The position numbers and the translations under genes were made by a program. The notes beneath the pieces were generated by a model. That model did no database searches and had not been told where the DNA came from. It saw only the letters and a program-made list of their open reading frames with translations. A stretch of 42,381 nt of DNA from Chloroflexi bacterium CFX6. Its GTDB lineage: Bacteria; Chloroflexota; Anaerolineae; Anaerolineales; Villigracilaceae. Numbering within the stretch: the stretch's first letter is position 1; every line of letters starts with the position of its first letter. The DNA lies in the NCBI GenBank assembly GCA_030263595.1, contig SZPG01000014.1:1-42381 (forward strand). Reading direction: 5' to 3'. Shown in pieces: positions 14,641 through 22,620 of the stretch.

Positions 14641-15723
14641 TCATTCATCTCCAAAGGAAATGTCCGTGTTGCGCGCGGTGAGGACGGCGTCGCCGTTGAC
14701 GTTCACGCGTTTGGGAACCGCCAGGGCTTCCGCGAGCGGAATGTCCACCACCTTTGCGTCGCGCAATGCGACCATGCGGTCGAACCCGCCCTGCGCCGCC
14801 AAACGGACCGCCGCCGCGCCGTAACGCGTCGCCAGCCAGCGGTCGAATGCCGTCGGCGTGCCGCCGCGCTGCAAATGACCCAGCACGGTGACGCGCGTTT
14901 CGAATCCGCTCTTCTCGATGAACTCTCCAACAATGTGACCGATCCCGCCCAATCGCGGCGTGTACACTTCGTCCCCGCTGCGCGAAAAGACCTGATCGCC
15001 TCCCACAGGCTTGGCGCCCTCCGAAATCGCAAGGATGCTGGAAAGAGTCCCGCGTTCGACGCGTTGACGGATCTTCCCGACAACCGCTTCGAACTTGAAC
15101 GGGATTTCGGGGATCAGGATCACGTCTGCGCCGCCCGCCACCCCGGCGTGCAGGGCGATGAATCCCGCGTCGCGCCCCATCAACTCCAGCGCCATCACGC
15201 GGTGATGGGACTCGGCTGTGGTATGCAGGCGGTCAATCGCTTCGGTGGCAATGCTGAGGGCGGTATCGAACCCGAACGTGATCTCCGTGCCGCCCACGTC
15301 GTTGTCAATCGTCTTCGGAACGCCGATGACCGGCGCGCCTTTTTGAAACAACTCGTGGGCGATGCGAAGCGTCCCATCGCCGCCCACCACGATCAGGGCG
15401 TCGAGTTCGAGCCGCCGGATGCCGTTGACGATGTCGTCCGAAATATCAATCGTCACTTCCTCGCCGTCGCGTATCACCTTGCGCGCGTACGGGTTGCCGC
15501 GGTTCGCCGTACCGAGGATCGTGCCGCCGCGCGGCAAAAGTCCGCGCACGCTTTCGACGCCCAATGGGAGGATCCCTTTTTCGTCAATAAAACCATCGAA
15601 ACCGTTGCGAACGCCCACCACCTCGCATCCATATACCAGGACCGCCGTCTTCACCGCGGCGCGGATGACCGCGTTCAGGCCGGGCGCGTCGCCTCCGCCC
15701 GTCAGGATTCCGATTCGTTTCAT
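14641..15723 (-). CDS. pfkA: 6-phosphofructokinase (group III, ATP-type residue)
   Basis: A 360-residue glycolytic kinase that phosphorylates fructose 6-phosphate. The N-terminal nucleotide loop is GILTGGGDAPGLNA; the phosphate motif is VVGGDGT, with glycine at the position that is aspartate in PPi-dependent enzymes; the catalytic loop is PKTIDNDV, and MGRDAGFIAL and the RGGTPTAFDR block complete the active site. Glycine in GGDGT with lysine in PKTIDND is the combination found in actinobacterial group III ATP-PFKs, so ATP use is more likely than PPi, but this needs assay. The length is typical. AAGGAG stands before the ATG. It is divergent from the DUF2085 gene. Confidence 0.93.
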   Translation of the reverse strand: MKRIGILTGGGDAPGLNAVIRAAVKTAVLVYGCEVVGVRNGFDGFIDEKGILPLGVESVRGLLPRGGTILGTANRGNPYARKVIRDGEEVTIDISDDIVNGIRRLELDALIVVGGDGTLRIAHELFQKGAPVIGVPKTIDNDVGGTEITFGFDTALSIATEAIDRLHTTAESHHRVMALELMGRDAGFIALHAGVAGGADVILIPEIPFKFEAVVGKIRQRVERGTLSSILAISEGAKPVGGDQVFSRSGDEVYTPRLGGIGHIVGEFIEKSGFETRVTVLGHLQRGGTPTAFDRWLATRYGAAAVRLAAQGGFDRMVALRDAKVVDIPLAEALAVPKRVNVNGDAVLTARNTDISFGDE

Positions 15724-15769
15724 GGGGGCTCCTTGTCAATGCAATCATACCTTATTCCCGCAATCTTTC

Positions 15770-15798
15770 TTGCGCGCAATCGTATAACCCCATATAAT
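15770..15798 (+). promoter_or_regulatory. Promoter giving a leaderless DUF2085 mRNA
   Basis: TTGCGC (15770-15775), a 17-nt spacer, perfect TATAAT (15793-15798), then exactly 7 nt to ATG 15806. Transcription should begin at or next to the start codon. Confidence 0.7.
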
Positions 15799-15805
15799 GA
15801 ACGGG

Positions 15806-16642
15806 ATGGAACAAGCCTCCTCACGATCCCTTGCACAAAACCTGACGCGCTGGTTCATCCCCATTGCGGCAATTCTCGCCTTCGCCGTCTGGTTCTCCAT
15901 TGCGCCGCCGGGGTTGCTCGGCAAGGCGGATGCGGTCGGTTACGCCATTTGTCATCGCATTGACGAACGCTCCTTTCACGTCTTCGGTCGGCAACTGCCG
16001 TTGTGTGCGCGCTGCACCGGCGAATTCTACGCGGCGGCGATCACGCTCCTCTTCCTTGGCATCGCCAGCCCGAAGAAAAGCGGAATGCCCGGCTGGAAAC
16101 TCGGCGCGCCGCTCGCGCTTTTCTTCCTTGCGTTCGCAATTGACGGTTCGAACTCCTACCTCTACCTGCTCAAACAAACGTCGCAGGGCGCGCTTGCCAA
16201 CATTCCCAATCTCTACGTCCCAAACAATACGTTACGCCTTTTCACCGGAAGCGGCATGGGCATCGCGCTGGCGTCCATCCTCTTCCCCGCCTTCAACAGT
16301 TCCGCGTGGAAAACCCCCGATCCCTCCCCCGCCCTCGATTGGAAAAAACTCGGCATACTCACAGCCATCGTTCTGGTAATCAACCTCCTCATCCTCACGG
16401 AACACGCAGCCATCCTCTACCCCATCGCCATCGTCAGCGTGCTGGGCGTGTTGTCATTGCTCGTCATCGTGTTCAGCATGGTCTGGGTTTTGATCATGCG
16501 CCTCGAGAACGCGTTCGACAATCTGGCGCAAATGTGGATGCCTCTCCTCGCCGGAACGACCCTTGCCTTTTTGATGATCACCGTCATTGACCTGCTCCGC
16601 TTCAGACTCACCGGAACCTGGGGAGGCTTTCCCCTGGGCTGA
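15806..16642 (+). CDS. DUF2085 membrane protein
   Basis: A 278-residue polytopic protein. The DUF2085 signature is plain: ICHRIDERSF and, after the short loop, RQLPLCARCTGEFYAA, which place a cysteine/arginine-rich motif between the first two membrane helices. Five or six further hydrophobic segments follow. The family has no proven function; the CH and CxRCxG motifs suggest metal or redox chemistry at the membrane surface. The start is set at ATG 15806 because the -10 box ends 7 nt before it; the in-frame ATG at 15797 lies inside the -10 box and cannot be transcribed from this promoter. Confidence 0.85.
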   Translation: MEQASSRSLAQNLTRWFIPIAAILAFAVWFSIAPPGLLGKADAVGYAICHRIDERSFHVFGRQLPLCARCTGEFYAAAITLLFLGIASPKKSGMPGWKLGAPLALFFLAFAIDGSNSYLYLLKQTSQGALANIPNLYVPNNTLRLFTGSGMGIALASILFPAFNSSAWKTPDPSPALDWKKLGILTAIVLVINLLILTEHAAILYPIAIVSVLGVLSLLVIVFSMVWVLIMRLENAFDNLAQMWMPLLAGTTLAFLMITVIDLLRFRLTGTWGGFPLG

Positions 16643-16655
16643 TTCTCGCCTGGGA

Positions 16656-16724
16656 CCTTTGGAGTCCGCCAGCTTGCTGGCGTAAGTGAGAAGTCGAGAA
16701 TTGGAGAATTGAGATTGGAGAATT
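16656..16724. repeat. Short interspersed repeats before the DUF4126 gene
   Basis: CGCCAGCTTGCTGGCG (palindrome, second copy of the repeat at 14262) is followed by a tandem GAGAATTGGAGAATTG tract. Variants of the latter occur again near 21925 and 30457. Its last unit, TTGGAGAAT, places GGAG five nt before the DUF4126 start, so the repeat probably serves as that gene's ribosome-binding site. Confidence 0.6.
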
Positions 16725-16725
16725 T

Positions 16726-17292
16726 ATGGAACCACTAACCGGAATTTTCACCGCCTTCGGGCTTTCAGCCAGCGCGGGGTTGAACGCCTACATCCCCTTG
16801 CTCATCGTCGGTCTGCTGGCTCGTTATACGAATCTGCTCACTCTCAACCAACCCTGGGATACCCTCTCCAACCCGTGGATCATCCTCCTGTTGTGTTTCC
16901 TCGTTATCATCGAACTGCTGGCAGACATGACCCCGGTCGTAAACCACATCAACGACGTGATCCAGACCTTCATCCGTCCCGCCGCGGGCGCCATCGCCTT
17001 TGCCGCCAGCGCGAACGTCGTGACGGACGTCAGTCCCGTCCTGGCGTTGGCGTGCGGCTTGCTCGTCGCCGGGACCGTGCACGTCACCAAGGCGGGAGCG
17101 GTGCGTCCGGTGGTCACAGCAACCACAGGCGGCGCGGGAACCGTCCCGGTCTCCATCACGGAAAACATCGTTTCGACCGTCCTGTCCATTCTGGCGGTCG
17201 TCCTGCCGGTCCTCATCGGGACGCTGCTGGTCGTCCTGGCGGCGTTCATCATCTGGCGCATCTGGGGAAGGATGAACAGGGAAACGACCTGA
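16726..17292 (+). CDS. DUF4126 membrane protein
   Basis: A 188-residue membrane protein with the DUF4126 hallmark N-terminus (GLSASAGLNAYIPLLIVGLLARY), an acidic loop (LADMTPVVNHINDVIQTFIRP) and a glycine/alanine-rich second half ending in a long hydrophobic helix. Five or six membrane segments are visible. The function is unknown; members are often found beside other small membrane proteins. Here it precedes a 53-residue membrane protein by 39 nt. Confidence 0.85.
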   Translation: MEPLTGIFTAFGLSASAGLNAYIPLLIVGLLARYTNLLTLNQPWDTLSNPWIILLLCFLVIIELLADMTPVVNHINDVIQTFIRPAAGAIAFAASANVVTDVSPVLALACGLLVAGTVHVTKAGAVRPVVTATTGGAGTVPVSITENIVSTVLSILAVVLPVLIGTLLVVLAAFIIWRIWGRMNRETT

Positions 17293-17331
17293 TATAATCC
17301 GATCATCATTCAATCACAAGGAGAAGAACTC

Positions 17332-17493
17332 ATGAACGAACAATTGCCCCCCGTCGCCGAAGAGCCCAGGAAGAGCAACACCACGCTGTATATCATCATT
17401 GGCGTCGTTGTGTTGTGTTGTTGCTGCGTTGCGGGCGCTTTCGTCTTCTACCAGTATCTCGGCGATCCGCTTATGCAGGCGCTGGGATTGTAG
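17332..17493 (+). CDS. 53-residue single-span membrane protein with Cys4 run
   Basis: A small ORF with a good ribosome-binding site (AAGGAG 9-10 nt before ATG). The N-terminal 18 residues are polar (Pro/Glu-rich), then one membrane helix (LYIIIGVVVLCCCCVAGAFVFY, residues about 19-40) with four consecutive cysteines, then a short tail. A TATAAT at 17293-17298 may be its own -10 box. It is followed at once by a strong terminator. No family is recognised. The four membrane-embedded cysteines could be lipidated or bind metal, but that is speculation. Confidence 0.7.
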   Translation: MNEQLPPVAEEPRKSNTTLYIIIGVVVLCCCCVAGAFVFYQYLGDPLMQALGL

Positions 17494-17510
17494 TAATTCG
17501 AGATGCAACA

Positions 17511-17545
17511 AAAATCCTCCGCGATCATCGCGGAGGATTTTTATT
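17511..17545. terminator. Bidirectional terminator
   Basis: A perfect 14-bp stem (17511-17524 with 17528-17541) with a 3-nt loop. A T-tract follows on the plus strand, and A-tracts before it give a T-tract on the minus strand. It ends the small membrane protein gene and, from the other side, the thiamine operon, whose last stop codon (17525) lies in the loop region. Confidence 0.85.
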
Positions 17546-18010
17546 TCCGAAAAGAAGCCTCAATTCGTTCAAGCCGTTCAAAGCCCCAGCCCTCGATTCG
17601 TCGCCCAGGTCGAGCGCTTCGAATTCATCCTCGTCCAAAACAGTTTGTTCTCCATTTGCCGAAACCCACAAATCCAAAGCCAGGTCAACGTACGACACGA
17701 CGCCATCCTCGATCACGGCCGGCTCCCCGATGTTGCAATACCAGCCCTTGAGTCTTCCATCATCGCGGTCGTAAACCTCGAAGATGTTGTACCAGCGGTC
17801 GGCGTAGAATGTTTCCACGAAGCGGTCGTTCTCCTTCAGTACCACATCCATGAACGGCGTATCGGGGCGGTTGAAGTATGCTTCAAGGACAACAAGATTC
17901 GGCTCACGCTTCAATACCGAACCTTCGTACTGCCAGGTCACCTCACCCGCGAGGTTTTTCTTTTGCACCGTGACCCGTAGGGCTGCTGCGCTTGCTTTCA
18001 TCCGAGGCAT
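17525..18010 (-). CDS. DUF402 family protein
   Basis: A 161-residue protein of the DUF402 fold, whose characterised members hydrolyse nucleoside di- or triphosphates or act in phosphonate antibiotic biosynthesis (FomD). The family core is visible: RFVETFYADRWYNIFEVYDRDDG followed by GWYCNI-x-P and an acidic strand VVSYVDLALDLWV, with several conserved Asp/Glu that bind divalent metal. Its start overlaps the end of the ABC ATPase gene (13 nt with ATG 18010, 4 nt with ATG 18001), so it is the last gene of the thiamine operon. A role in hydrolysing a thiamine phosphate is possible but not shown. Confidence 0.8.
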   Translation of the reverse strand: MPRMKASAAALRVTVQKKNLAGEVTWQYEGSVLKREPNLVVLEAYFNRPDTPFMDVVLKENDRFVETFYADRWYNIFEVYDRDDGRLKGWYCNIGEPAVIEDGVVSYVDLALDLWVSANGEQTVLDEDEFEALDLGDESRAGALNGLNELRLLFGNKNPPR

Positions 18011-19032
18011 TCTACCTTAACCCGCGCTTCGATCCTCTCCCCCACTTTCGGCGCGTCTTTCAAGTAGACATATATTCCGTTGTCGAATGTGACTTTGAAT
18101 CTGTCCTGTTGGAAGATGACATCGGCGACAATTCCACTTATGACATTCGCCTCCGACTCGACCGACAGCGGACGCGCCAGCAAGCGGACTTTTTCTCCCC
18201 TTGAATGTTCATGCCCGCAACTGACGACAAAGTCTCCAAACCCACTTTCCACCCTTCGACCTTGCTCAGGGTAAACTTTCCACTTTCCATTTTGGTTCTC
18301 TCTCAATTTCCCCTCGAAAACCTTCCCCAATCCCAAAAATCCCGCCACATACGCGGAGCCCGGATTCGCCCACACATCGGATGGGGCGCCCTCACGGATA
18401 ATTTTGCCGTCATGCAAGATCAATATCCTGTCTGCAATTGCAAACGCCTCCTCCTGGTCGTGCGTGACGTAGATGGCGGGGATGTTGGTTTGATGCAAAA
18501 TGGAGCGTAATTCATTAAGCAGATCTTCGCGCAGGGTCCTGTCCAATGCGCCGAGGGGTTCGTCGAACATGAGCAGGCGGGGACGAATCGCCAAAGCGCG
18601 CGCCAATGCAACGCGTTGCTGCTCGCCGCCGGAGAGATCGGTCACCTTTCGTTTTTCAAATCCTTGCAGGTTGACCAATTTCAACGAACTGGCTACACGC
18701 TCCGCAATTTCGTTTTGTCTCATGCGGCGCATTCGTAATCCGAAGGCGACATTGTCGAAAACGTTGAGGTGAGGAAAAAGCGCGTAGTCCTGGAAGACCA
18801 GGCCGAAGTCCCGGAGATGAGGCGGAGTCGAGGTCAGGTCAATGCCGTTGAATGAGACGAGGACCCCTTCCGAGTCCTCCAATCCCGCAATGATCCGTAA
18901 TAACGTTGACTTGCCGCTTCCCGACGCGCCGAGCAGGCAGACCGTCTCCCCTTCCCCGACGGTAAAGGAGATGTCATCGAGGAGCGGTTTGCCCTCGTAG
19001 GTTTTGAAGATGTGATGGATTTCGAGCATCAA
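17998..19032 (-). CDS. thiQ: ABC transporter ATP-binding protein, thiamine type
   Basis: A 344-residue ATPase that powers the importer encoded upstream. Walker A is GASGSGKST, the Q-loop is VFQDYALFPH, the ABC signature is LSGGEQQRVALARAL, Walker B is LLMFDEPLGALD, and the switch histidine is in VTHDQEE. A C-terminal TOBE-like domain (about 240-344) makes it longer than enteric ThiQ (about 230). An interspersed repeat is inserted in frame in that domain (18249-18292), giving the odd segment GKWKVYPEQGRRVESG. The gene overlaps the permease by 4 nt. The thiamine assignment rests on the TPP riboswitch and thiN in the same operon. Confidence 0.85.
   Translation of the reverse strand: MMLEIHHIFKTYEGKPLLDDISFTVGEGETVCLLGASGSGKSTLLRIIAGLEDSEGVLVSFNGIDLTSTPPHLRDFGLVFQDYALFPHLNVFDNVAFGLRMRRMRQNEIAERVASSLKLVNLQGFEKRKVTDLSGGEQQRVALARALAIRPRLLMFDEPLGALDRTLREDLLNELRSILHQTNIPAIYVTHDQEEAFAIADRILILHDGKIIREGAPSDVWANPGSAYVAGFLGLGKVFEGKLRENQNGKWKVYPEQGRRVESGFGDFVVSCGHEHSRGEKVRLLARPLSVESEANVISGIVADVIFQQDRFKVTFDNGIYVYLKDAPKVGERIEARVKVECLG
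18249..18292 (-). repeat. Interspersed repeat copy inside the ABC ATPase gene
   Basis: CCCTTCGACCTTGCTCAGGG together with flanking CTTTCCACTTTCC blocks, the same unit as the triple tandem at 21758-21896. It is carried in frame and adds about 14 residues to a poorly conserved linker of the C-terminal domain. Confidence 0.8.
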
Positions 19033-20738
19033 AATTCTCCCGAATGGGGCATGCGGAATTTTTCGATGAGCAGGATGCTGACAAGCGTGAGGAGCATGAG
19101 AATGGTCGCCATTGCCATTGCCTGACCGTAGTTGAGACCGCCGGGCTGGGAGAGGAAACGTTCGATGGCAACAGGGATGGTGGGATATTCAGGGCGCGAG
19201 AGGAGGAGCGTCGCGCCAAACTCGCCGAGGGAAACGGTGAAGGCGAAGGTCGCGGCGGAAAGAGTTGCGCGGCGGAGGATGGGCAGGTCTATGTTCCTCC
19301 AGACTTCGAGAGGCGAGGCGCCGAGCGACGCGGCGGCTTGACGCAGCCGTTCAGGGATGGAGGCAATCGCAGGCTGGAGCGCACGGATGACAAATGGAAG
19401 CGCGACCAGCGCGTGCGCGAATGGGACGAGCAGCGGAGAGGTGAGCCACGCGCCGAACGAAAGGATGAATCCCAGCCCGAGCATCACAGCGGAGGAACCC
19501 AGCGGAAGCATGATGAGCGGGTCGAGGACTTTTTCGAGGCGGGTCGGTTTAGCAAGGGCGAACGCGGCGGGAAAGCCAAAGAGAAGCGAGAGAAGCATCG
19601 TTCCAGACGCGTACACAAACGAATTGAAGGCAGCCTGAATCGGCGGGACGTAGAACACGGAGCCGCGTCGGTTGACGAAGAGTTCGGTGTAGTAGTCGGT
19701 CGTGAAGCCGTATTGGACTTCGCCGCGTTGACCGCGGTCCGCTTCGAGGCGGGTGAGGGAGCGGATGGGGAGGGAGGAGAGAGGAAGAAGGTAGAAAGTG
19801 GAAAGTAGAAAGATGAAAGCAGCAACGAAAACCTTTTGACGGAGGGTTTTGGGTTTTTGTTGCGCGTTGCGTGGATTAAGTTGCTGCGGGCTGCGAGTTA
19901 CGAGATGCGTGTAGAGCATGGAAAAGGCAAGCGTGCAGAGAAGTTGGATAACCGAAAGCAGCGCGGCGAGAGGCAGGTTTGGGAGTTTGAGGACGCGCAG
20001 GTAGATTTCCACTTCGAGGGTGGAGAATCGCGAACCTCCCAAAAGCAGAATGACTCCAAACGAGGTAAAGTCAAAGAGGAAGACGAGCAAGGACGCGGCG
20101 AAAATGGACGGTCGAAGCAAAGGCAACGTCACATTCCACCAGACGCGGAAGGTGTTTGCGCCAAGGGAGCGCGCCGTCTGTTCGAGTTTGGGATCGAGGC
20201 TGGAAAGGGCGTTCCCGACGATGCGGATGATGATGGTGGTGTTGTAGAAGACGTGGGCGAGGAGGATGAGGGCAAAAGGGGAAGGCTGGATGGCAGGAAG
20301 TGGAAAGTGGAAAGTGGAAAGTAGTCCGCGTTGACCGAAGAGGGCGTTGAAGGATGCCGCTACGACGACAGTGGGAAGCATGAACGGGACGGCGGTCAAC
20401 GCGCGGAGGAGGGATTTGCCGCGGAAGTCGTAGCGCGCGAAGAGGTAGGCGGAGGGGAGTCCAAGGAGGAGGGTTAATATCGTGGAGAGGAAGGCTTGAT
20501 AGAAAGTGAAAAGTAGTGCGTTTTGCGTAATGCGTAAATTTTCCGGTGTGAAGGCTTCGGGGCTGAAGGTGAGGGAGAGAATCTTGGAAAGTGGAAAGAA
20601 AAAGAAGACCGCGAGGAAGGAGAGAGGAAGGAGCCAGAGGAAAATACGGGAAGTAGACAGGTACACAGGTAAACAGGTAAACAGGGCTTGCAGTCTCTGT
20701 CTACCAACTTCCTTGTGTACTTGTTTACCTGTTTCCAT
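19029..20738 (-). CDS. thiP: Fused ABC permease, ThiP-like
   Basis: A 569-residue inner-membrane protein made of two permease halves in tandem, as in ThiP and FbpB. About twelve membrane helices are visible. Each half has its own EAA loop that contacts the ATPase: EQTARSLGANTFRVWWNV in the first half, RQAAASLGASPLEVWRNI in the second. The first 30 residues read from repeat DNA (tandem CAGGTAAACAGG-type sequence), so the ancestral start may lie further in, just before the first helix (IFLWLLPLSFLAVFF). Two more CTTTCCACTTTC tracts lie inside the gene near 19790 and 20300, encoding STFYLL and STFHFPL. It overlaps the ATPase by 4 nt. Confidence 0.87.
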   Translation of the reverse strand: METGKQVHKEVGRQRLQALFTCLPVYLSTSRIFLWLLPLSFLAVFFFFPLSKILSLTFSPEAFTPENLRITQNALLFTFYQAFLSTILTLLLGLPSAYLFARYDFRGKSLLRALTAVPFMLPTVVVAASFNALFGQRGLLSTFHFPLPAIQPSPFALILLAHVFYNTTIIIRIVGNALSSLDPKLEQTARSLGANTFRVWWNVTLPLLRPSIFAASLLVFLFDFTSFGVILLLGGSRFSTLEVEIYLRVLKLPNLPLAALLSVIQLLCTLAFSMLYTHLVTRSPQQLNPRNAQQKPKTLRQKVFVAAFIFLLSTFYLLPLSSLPIRSLTRLEADRGQRGEVQYGFTTDYYTELFVNRRGSVFYVPPIQAAFNSFVYASGTMLLSLLFGFPAAFALAKPTRLEKVLDPLIMLPLGSSAVMLGLGFILSFGAWLTSPLLVPFAHALVALPFVIRALQPAIASIPERLRQAAASLGASPLEVWRNIDLPILRRATLSAATFAFTVSLGEFGATLLLSRPEYPTIPVAIERFLSQPGGLNYGQAMAMATILMLLTLVSILLIEKFRMPHSGEF

Positions 20739-20747
20739 GTGTACTTC

Positions 20748-21905
20748 CTACCTCATCACCACATCTGTCCACTCTTGGATCCAGCGGTCGCGGTTGGCGG
20801 CGATTTCAGCGGGTGAGAGTCCGGCGGTCTGTGCGGGAGCCTGCGCGTATTTGACGAATGCCTCGGGCAATGTCGCGCTCGGGTTCACGGGATAAACGAA
20901 CATCTGCAGAGGCACGTCCTCCTGGAATTCCCTGCCCAGCATAAAGTCCACGAACTTTTCGGCGAGGGCGCGGTTTTGAGTCCCTTTGAGGATGCCGACA
21001 AATTCGATCTGGCGGAAGCAGGTATCGGGTCCGATGATCGAGGCGGTGGGCGCGTCGTCAAGAGACGTCTCCGCGAAGATGACCTCCGCGGCGGGCGAAG
21101 TCCCATACGAGACGACCATCGGCTGAGGACCGCGTCCCGATGAAGCGCTGAAGTTTGTGTAGTAGGCTGTTTCCCAACCGTCCACAACAACGACGCCGTT
21201 ATCCTTCAGCGCGCGCCAGTAATCGAGGTATCCGTCCTCGCCAAAGTGGGCAACGGTGGCAAGCAAAAACGCCAAGCCTGGGGACGAAGTGGCAGGGTTC
21301 TCGGTAACGAGCAGGTTTGCATATTCGGGTTTCGTCAGGTCTTCGAGGGATTGCGGCACGGGCAGGGCGGTTTCCTCGAAATATTTTTTATCGTAGTTGA
21401 TGCACACGTCGCCGTAATCCACAGGCAGGGCGCGGTCCGACGGATCGAGTTCGAACGCATCGGGAATCTCCTCAAGCGCGGGCGAGGTGTACGATTCGAA
21501 AATGTCCGCTTCGAGCGCGCGAGAGAGGAAGGTGTTGTCCACGCCGAAGAGCAGGTCGGCGAGCGGCGCGTCCTTCGTGAGGATGGCGCGGTTCAACACC
21601 GAACCCGCGTCGCCGCTTTGCAGGAAGACGATCTTCGCGTTGTTCGCCTCCTCGAACGTCTTGACCACCTCCTCGCTGACCGAGAACGAGTCGTGAGTCA
21701 TGAGGGTGAGGGTTTGGGGCTCGGCGGGTTGGGAGGCGCAAGCCGTGAGTAACAGGATGGAAAGCAGAAAGCATGCCCTGAGCAAGGTCGAAGGGTGGAA
21801 AGTAGAAAGCATGCCCTGAGCAAGGTCGAAGGGTGGAAAGTGGAAAGTAGAAAGCATGCCCTGAGCAAGGTCGAAGGGTGGAAAGTGGAAAGTGATACGT
21901 TTCAT
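20748..21905 (-). CDS. thiB: Thiamine-type ABC substrate-binding lipoprotein
   Basis: A 385-residue binding lipoprotein. After the lipobox LLLTAC (C56), the mature part follows the ThiB/iron-binding pattern: LTLMTHDSFSVSEEVVKTFE, GDAGSVLNRA, LLFGVDNTFLSRALE, VDYGDVCINYDKKYF and the C-terminal PVNPSATLPEAF. Its ribosome-binding site is GGAGG seven nt before ATG 21905. The signal peptide is unusual: after MKRI come two identical 15-residue blocks (TFHFPPFDLAQGMLS) and a third, frame-shifted block that supplies part of the hydrophobic core. All three are translations of an interspersed DNA repeat. A shorter start at M32 would leave a normal 25-residue signal peptide. It follows thiN in the riboswitch-controlled operon. 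Confidence 0.85.
   Translation of the reverse strand: MKRITFHFPPFDLAQGMLSTFHFPPFDLAQGMLSTFHPSTLLRACFLLSILLLTACASQPAEPQTLTLMTHDSFSVSEEVVKTFEEANNAKIVFLQSGDAGSVLNRAILTKDAPLADLLFGVDNTFLSRALEADIFESYTSPALEEIPDAFELDPSDRALPVDYGDVCINYDKKYFEETALPVPQSLEDLTKPEYANLLVTENPATSSPGLAFLLATVAHFGEDGYLDYWRALKDNGVVVVDGWETAYYTNFSASSGRGPQPMVVSYGTSPAAEVIFAETSLDDAPTASIIGPDTCFRQIEFVGILKGTQNRALAEKFVDFMLGREFQEDVPLQMFVYPVNPSATLPEAFVKYAQAPAQTAGLSPAEIAANRDRWIQEWTDVVMR
21758..21896. repeat. Triple tandem interspersed repeat in the signal-peptide region
   Basis: Three units of AGCATGCCCTGAGCAAGGTC followed by GAAGGG and a variable run of TGGAAAGT/AGAAAG heptads. Copies of the same family occur at 18249, 37229, 37835, 40310 and 40920. 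Two units are 45 bp, so they keep the reading frame of the lipoprotein gene; the third lacks a heptad and shifts it. Confidence 0.9.
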
Positions 21906-21919
21906 TTCGAACCTCCGAT

Positions 21920-22576
21920 TTACATTGGAGAATTAGAGAATTGGCGGCGGTGGATGATGAGGAGCAAACCTGATTTGATTTGGATGGAGGCAATATCAGA
22001 AATCATCTCATTGCTGACGCCGCGCGTTTTTTCGGGATACAAGGTTTCGTCGTTCAAGGTCCATTTCAATCCATTCGTTTGGATGCCGTGAACGGGAGCG
22101 CTCCACGGGAGGAGCGAGACGATATCCCCGCTTCTGCCCTCGACTTTGACCTGTTCCCGGCAAAAGAGGATTTCCTCCATCCCGTCGTCAAGTCGCAGGT
22201 CAAAGGTCGAAAGTCGAGGGTCGGCGAGGAGAGCGATGTTGGCGAGGGTTTGGTCAAGGCGACCGCCCAGCGCGGCAAGGATGAGGATTTGTTTCGGCTC
22301 GAGTTCGAGCGCGCGGTGGATGGCAAGTTCGAGATCTGTTTCGTTCTTGTCAGGAGGAAACAGTTCAATCGAAACGCCAGCCTTTTCCAATTCCCGCCAT
22401 TGGCTTTTTTGAGTGGAATCCATATCGCCGATGACGAGGTTTGGCGTCAAACCCAGCGCCAACGCATGGCGCGTGCCGCCGTCCGCGCAGAGGATGAAAT
22501 CATCCTCCCGCAAAAGGGCGCGGGCTTTGTCGAGGTCGGGCAGTTCGCCGTTGGCAAAGATGAGGATGCGGTTCAT
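21920..22576 (-). CDS. thiN: Thiamine pyrophosphokinase
   Basis: A 218-residue enzyme that makes thiamine diphosphate from imported thiamine and ATP in the cytoplasm. The typical blocks are ILCADGGTRHALALGLTPNLVIGDMDS in the N-terminal part, the catalytic stretch DKNETDLELAIHRAL, and GGRLDQTLANIALL; the C-terminal beta domain ends the protein. The length is normal (210-220). It is the first gene after the TPP riboswitch and is followed by the thiamine ABC importer, giving an uptake-and-activation operon. The sequence just before its ATG (GAGGGTAAG) comes from an interspersed palindromic repeat and appears to serve as its ribosome-binding site. Confidence 0.92.
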   Translation of the reverse strand: MNRILIFANGELPDLDKARALLREDDFILCADGGTRHALALGLTPNLVIGDMDSTQKSQWRELEKAGVSIELFPPDKNETDLELAIHRALELEPKQILILAALGGRLDQTLANIALLADPRLSTFDLRLDDGMEEILFCREQVKVEGRSGDIVSLLPWSAPVHGIQTNGLKWTLNDETLYPEKTRGVSNEMISDIASIQIKSGLLLIIHRRQFSNSPM

Positions 22577-22579
22577 CTT

Positions 22580-22620
22580 ACCCTCACCCCTGCCCCTCTC
22601 CCTTTGGGAGAGGGGTGGGA
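22580..22620. repeat. CCCTCACCC...CTCTCCC/GGGAGAGGG repeat before thiN
   Basis: A palindromic repeat (CCCCTCTCCC, TTT, GGGAGAGGGG plus the CCCTCACCC arm). The same family occurs in the RNase P RNA gene, in the GMC oxidoreductase gene and in kynU. It separates the riboswitch terminator from the thiN start. Confidence 0.85.

Noticed and set aside
14530..15963. 477-residue plus-strand ORF over the phosphofructokinase gene
   Set aside because: It is antisense to an intact pfkA and starts in a repeat; no domain is visible.
21795..22091. ORFs made of repeated ESRKHALSKVEGWKV
   Set aside because: They are only the translation of the tandem DNA repeat; there is no start signal and no non-repeat sequence.
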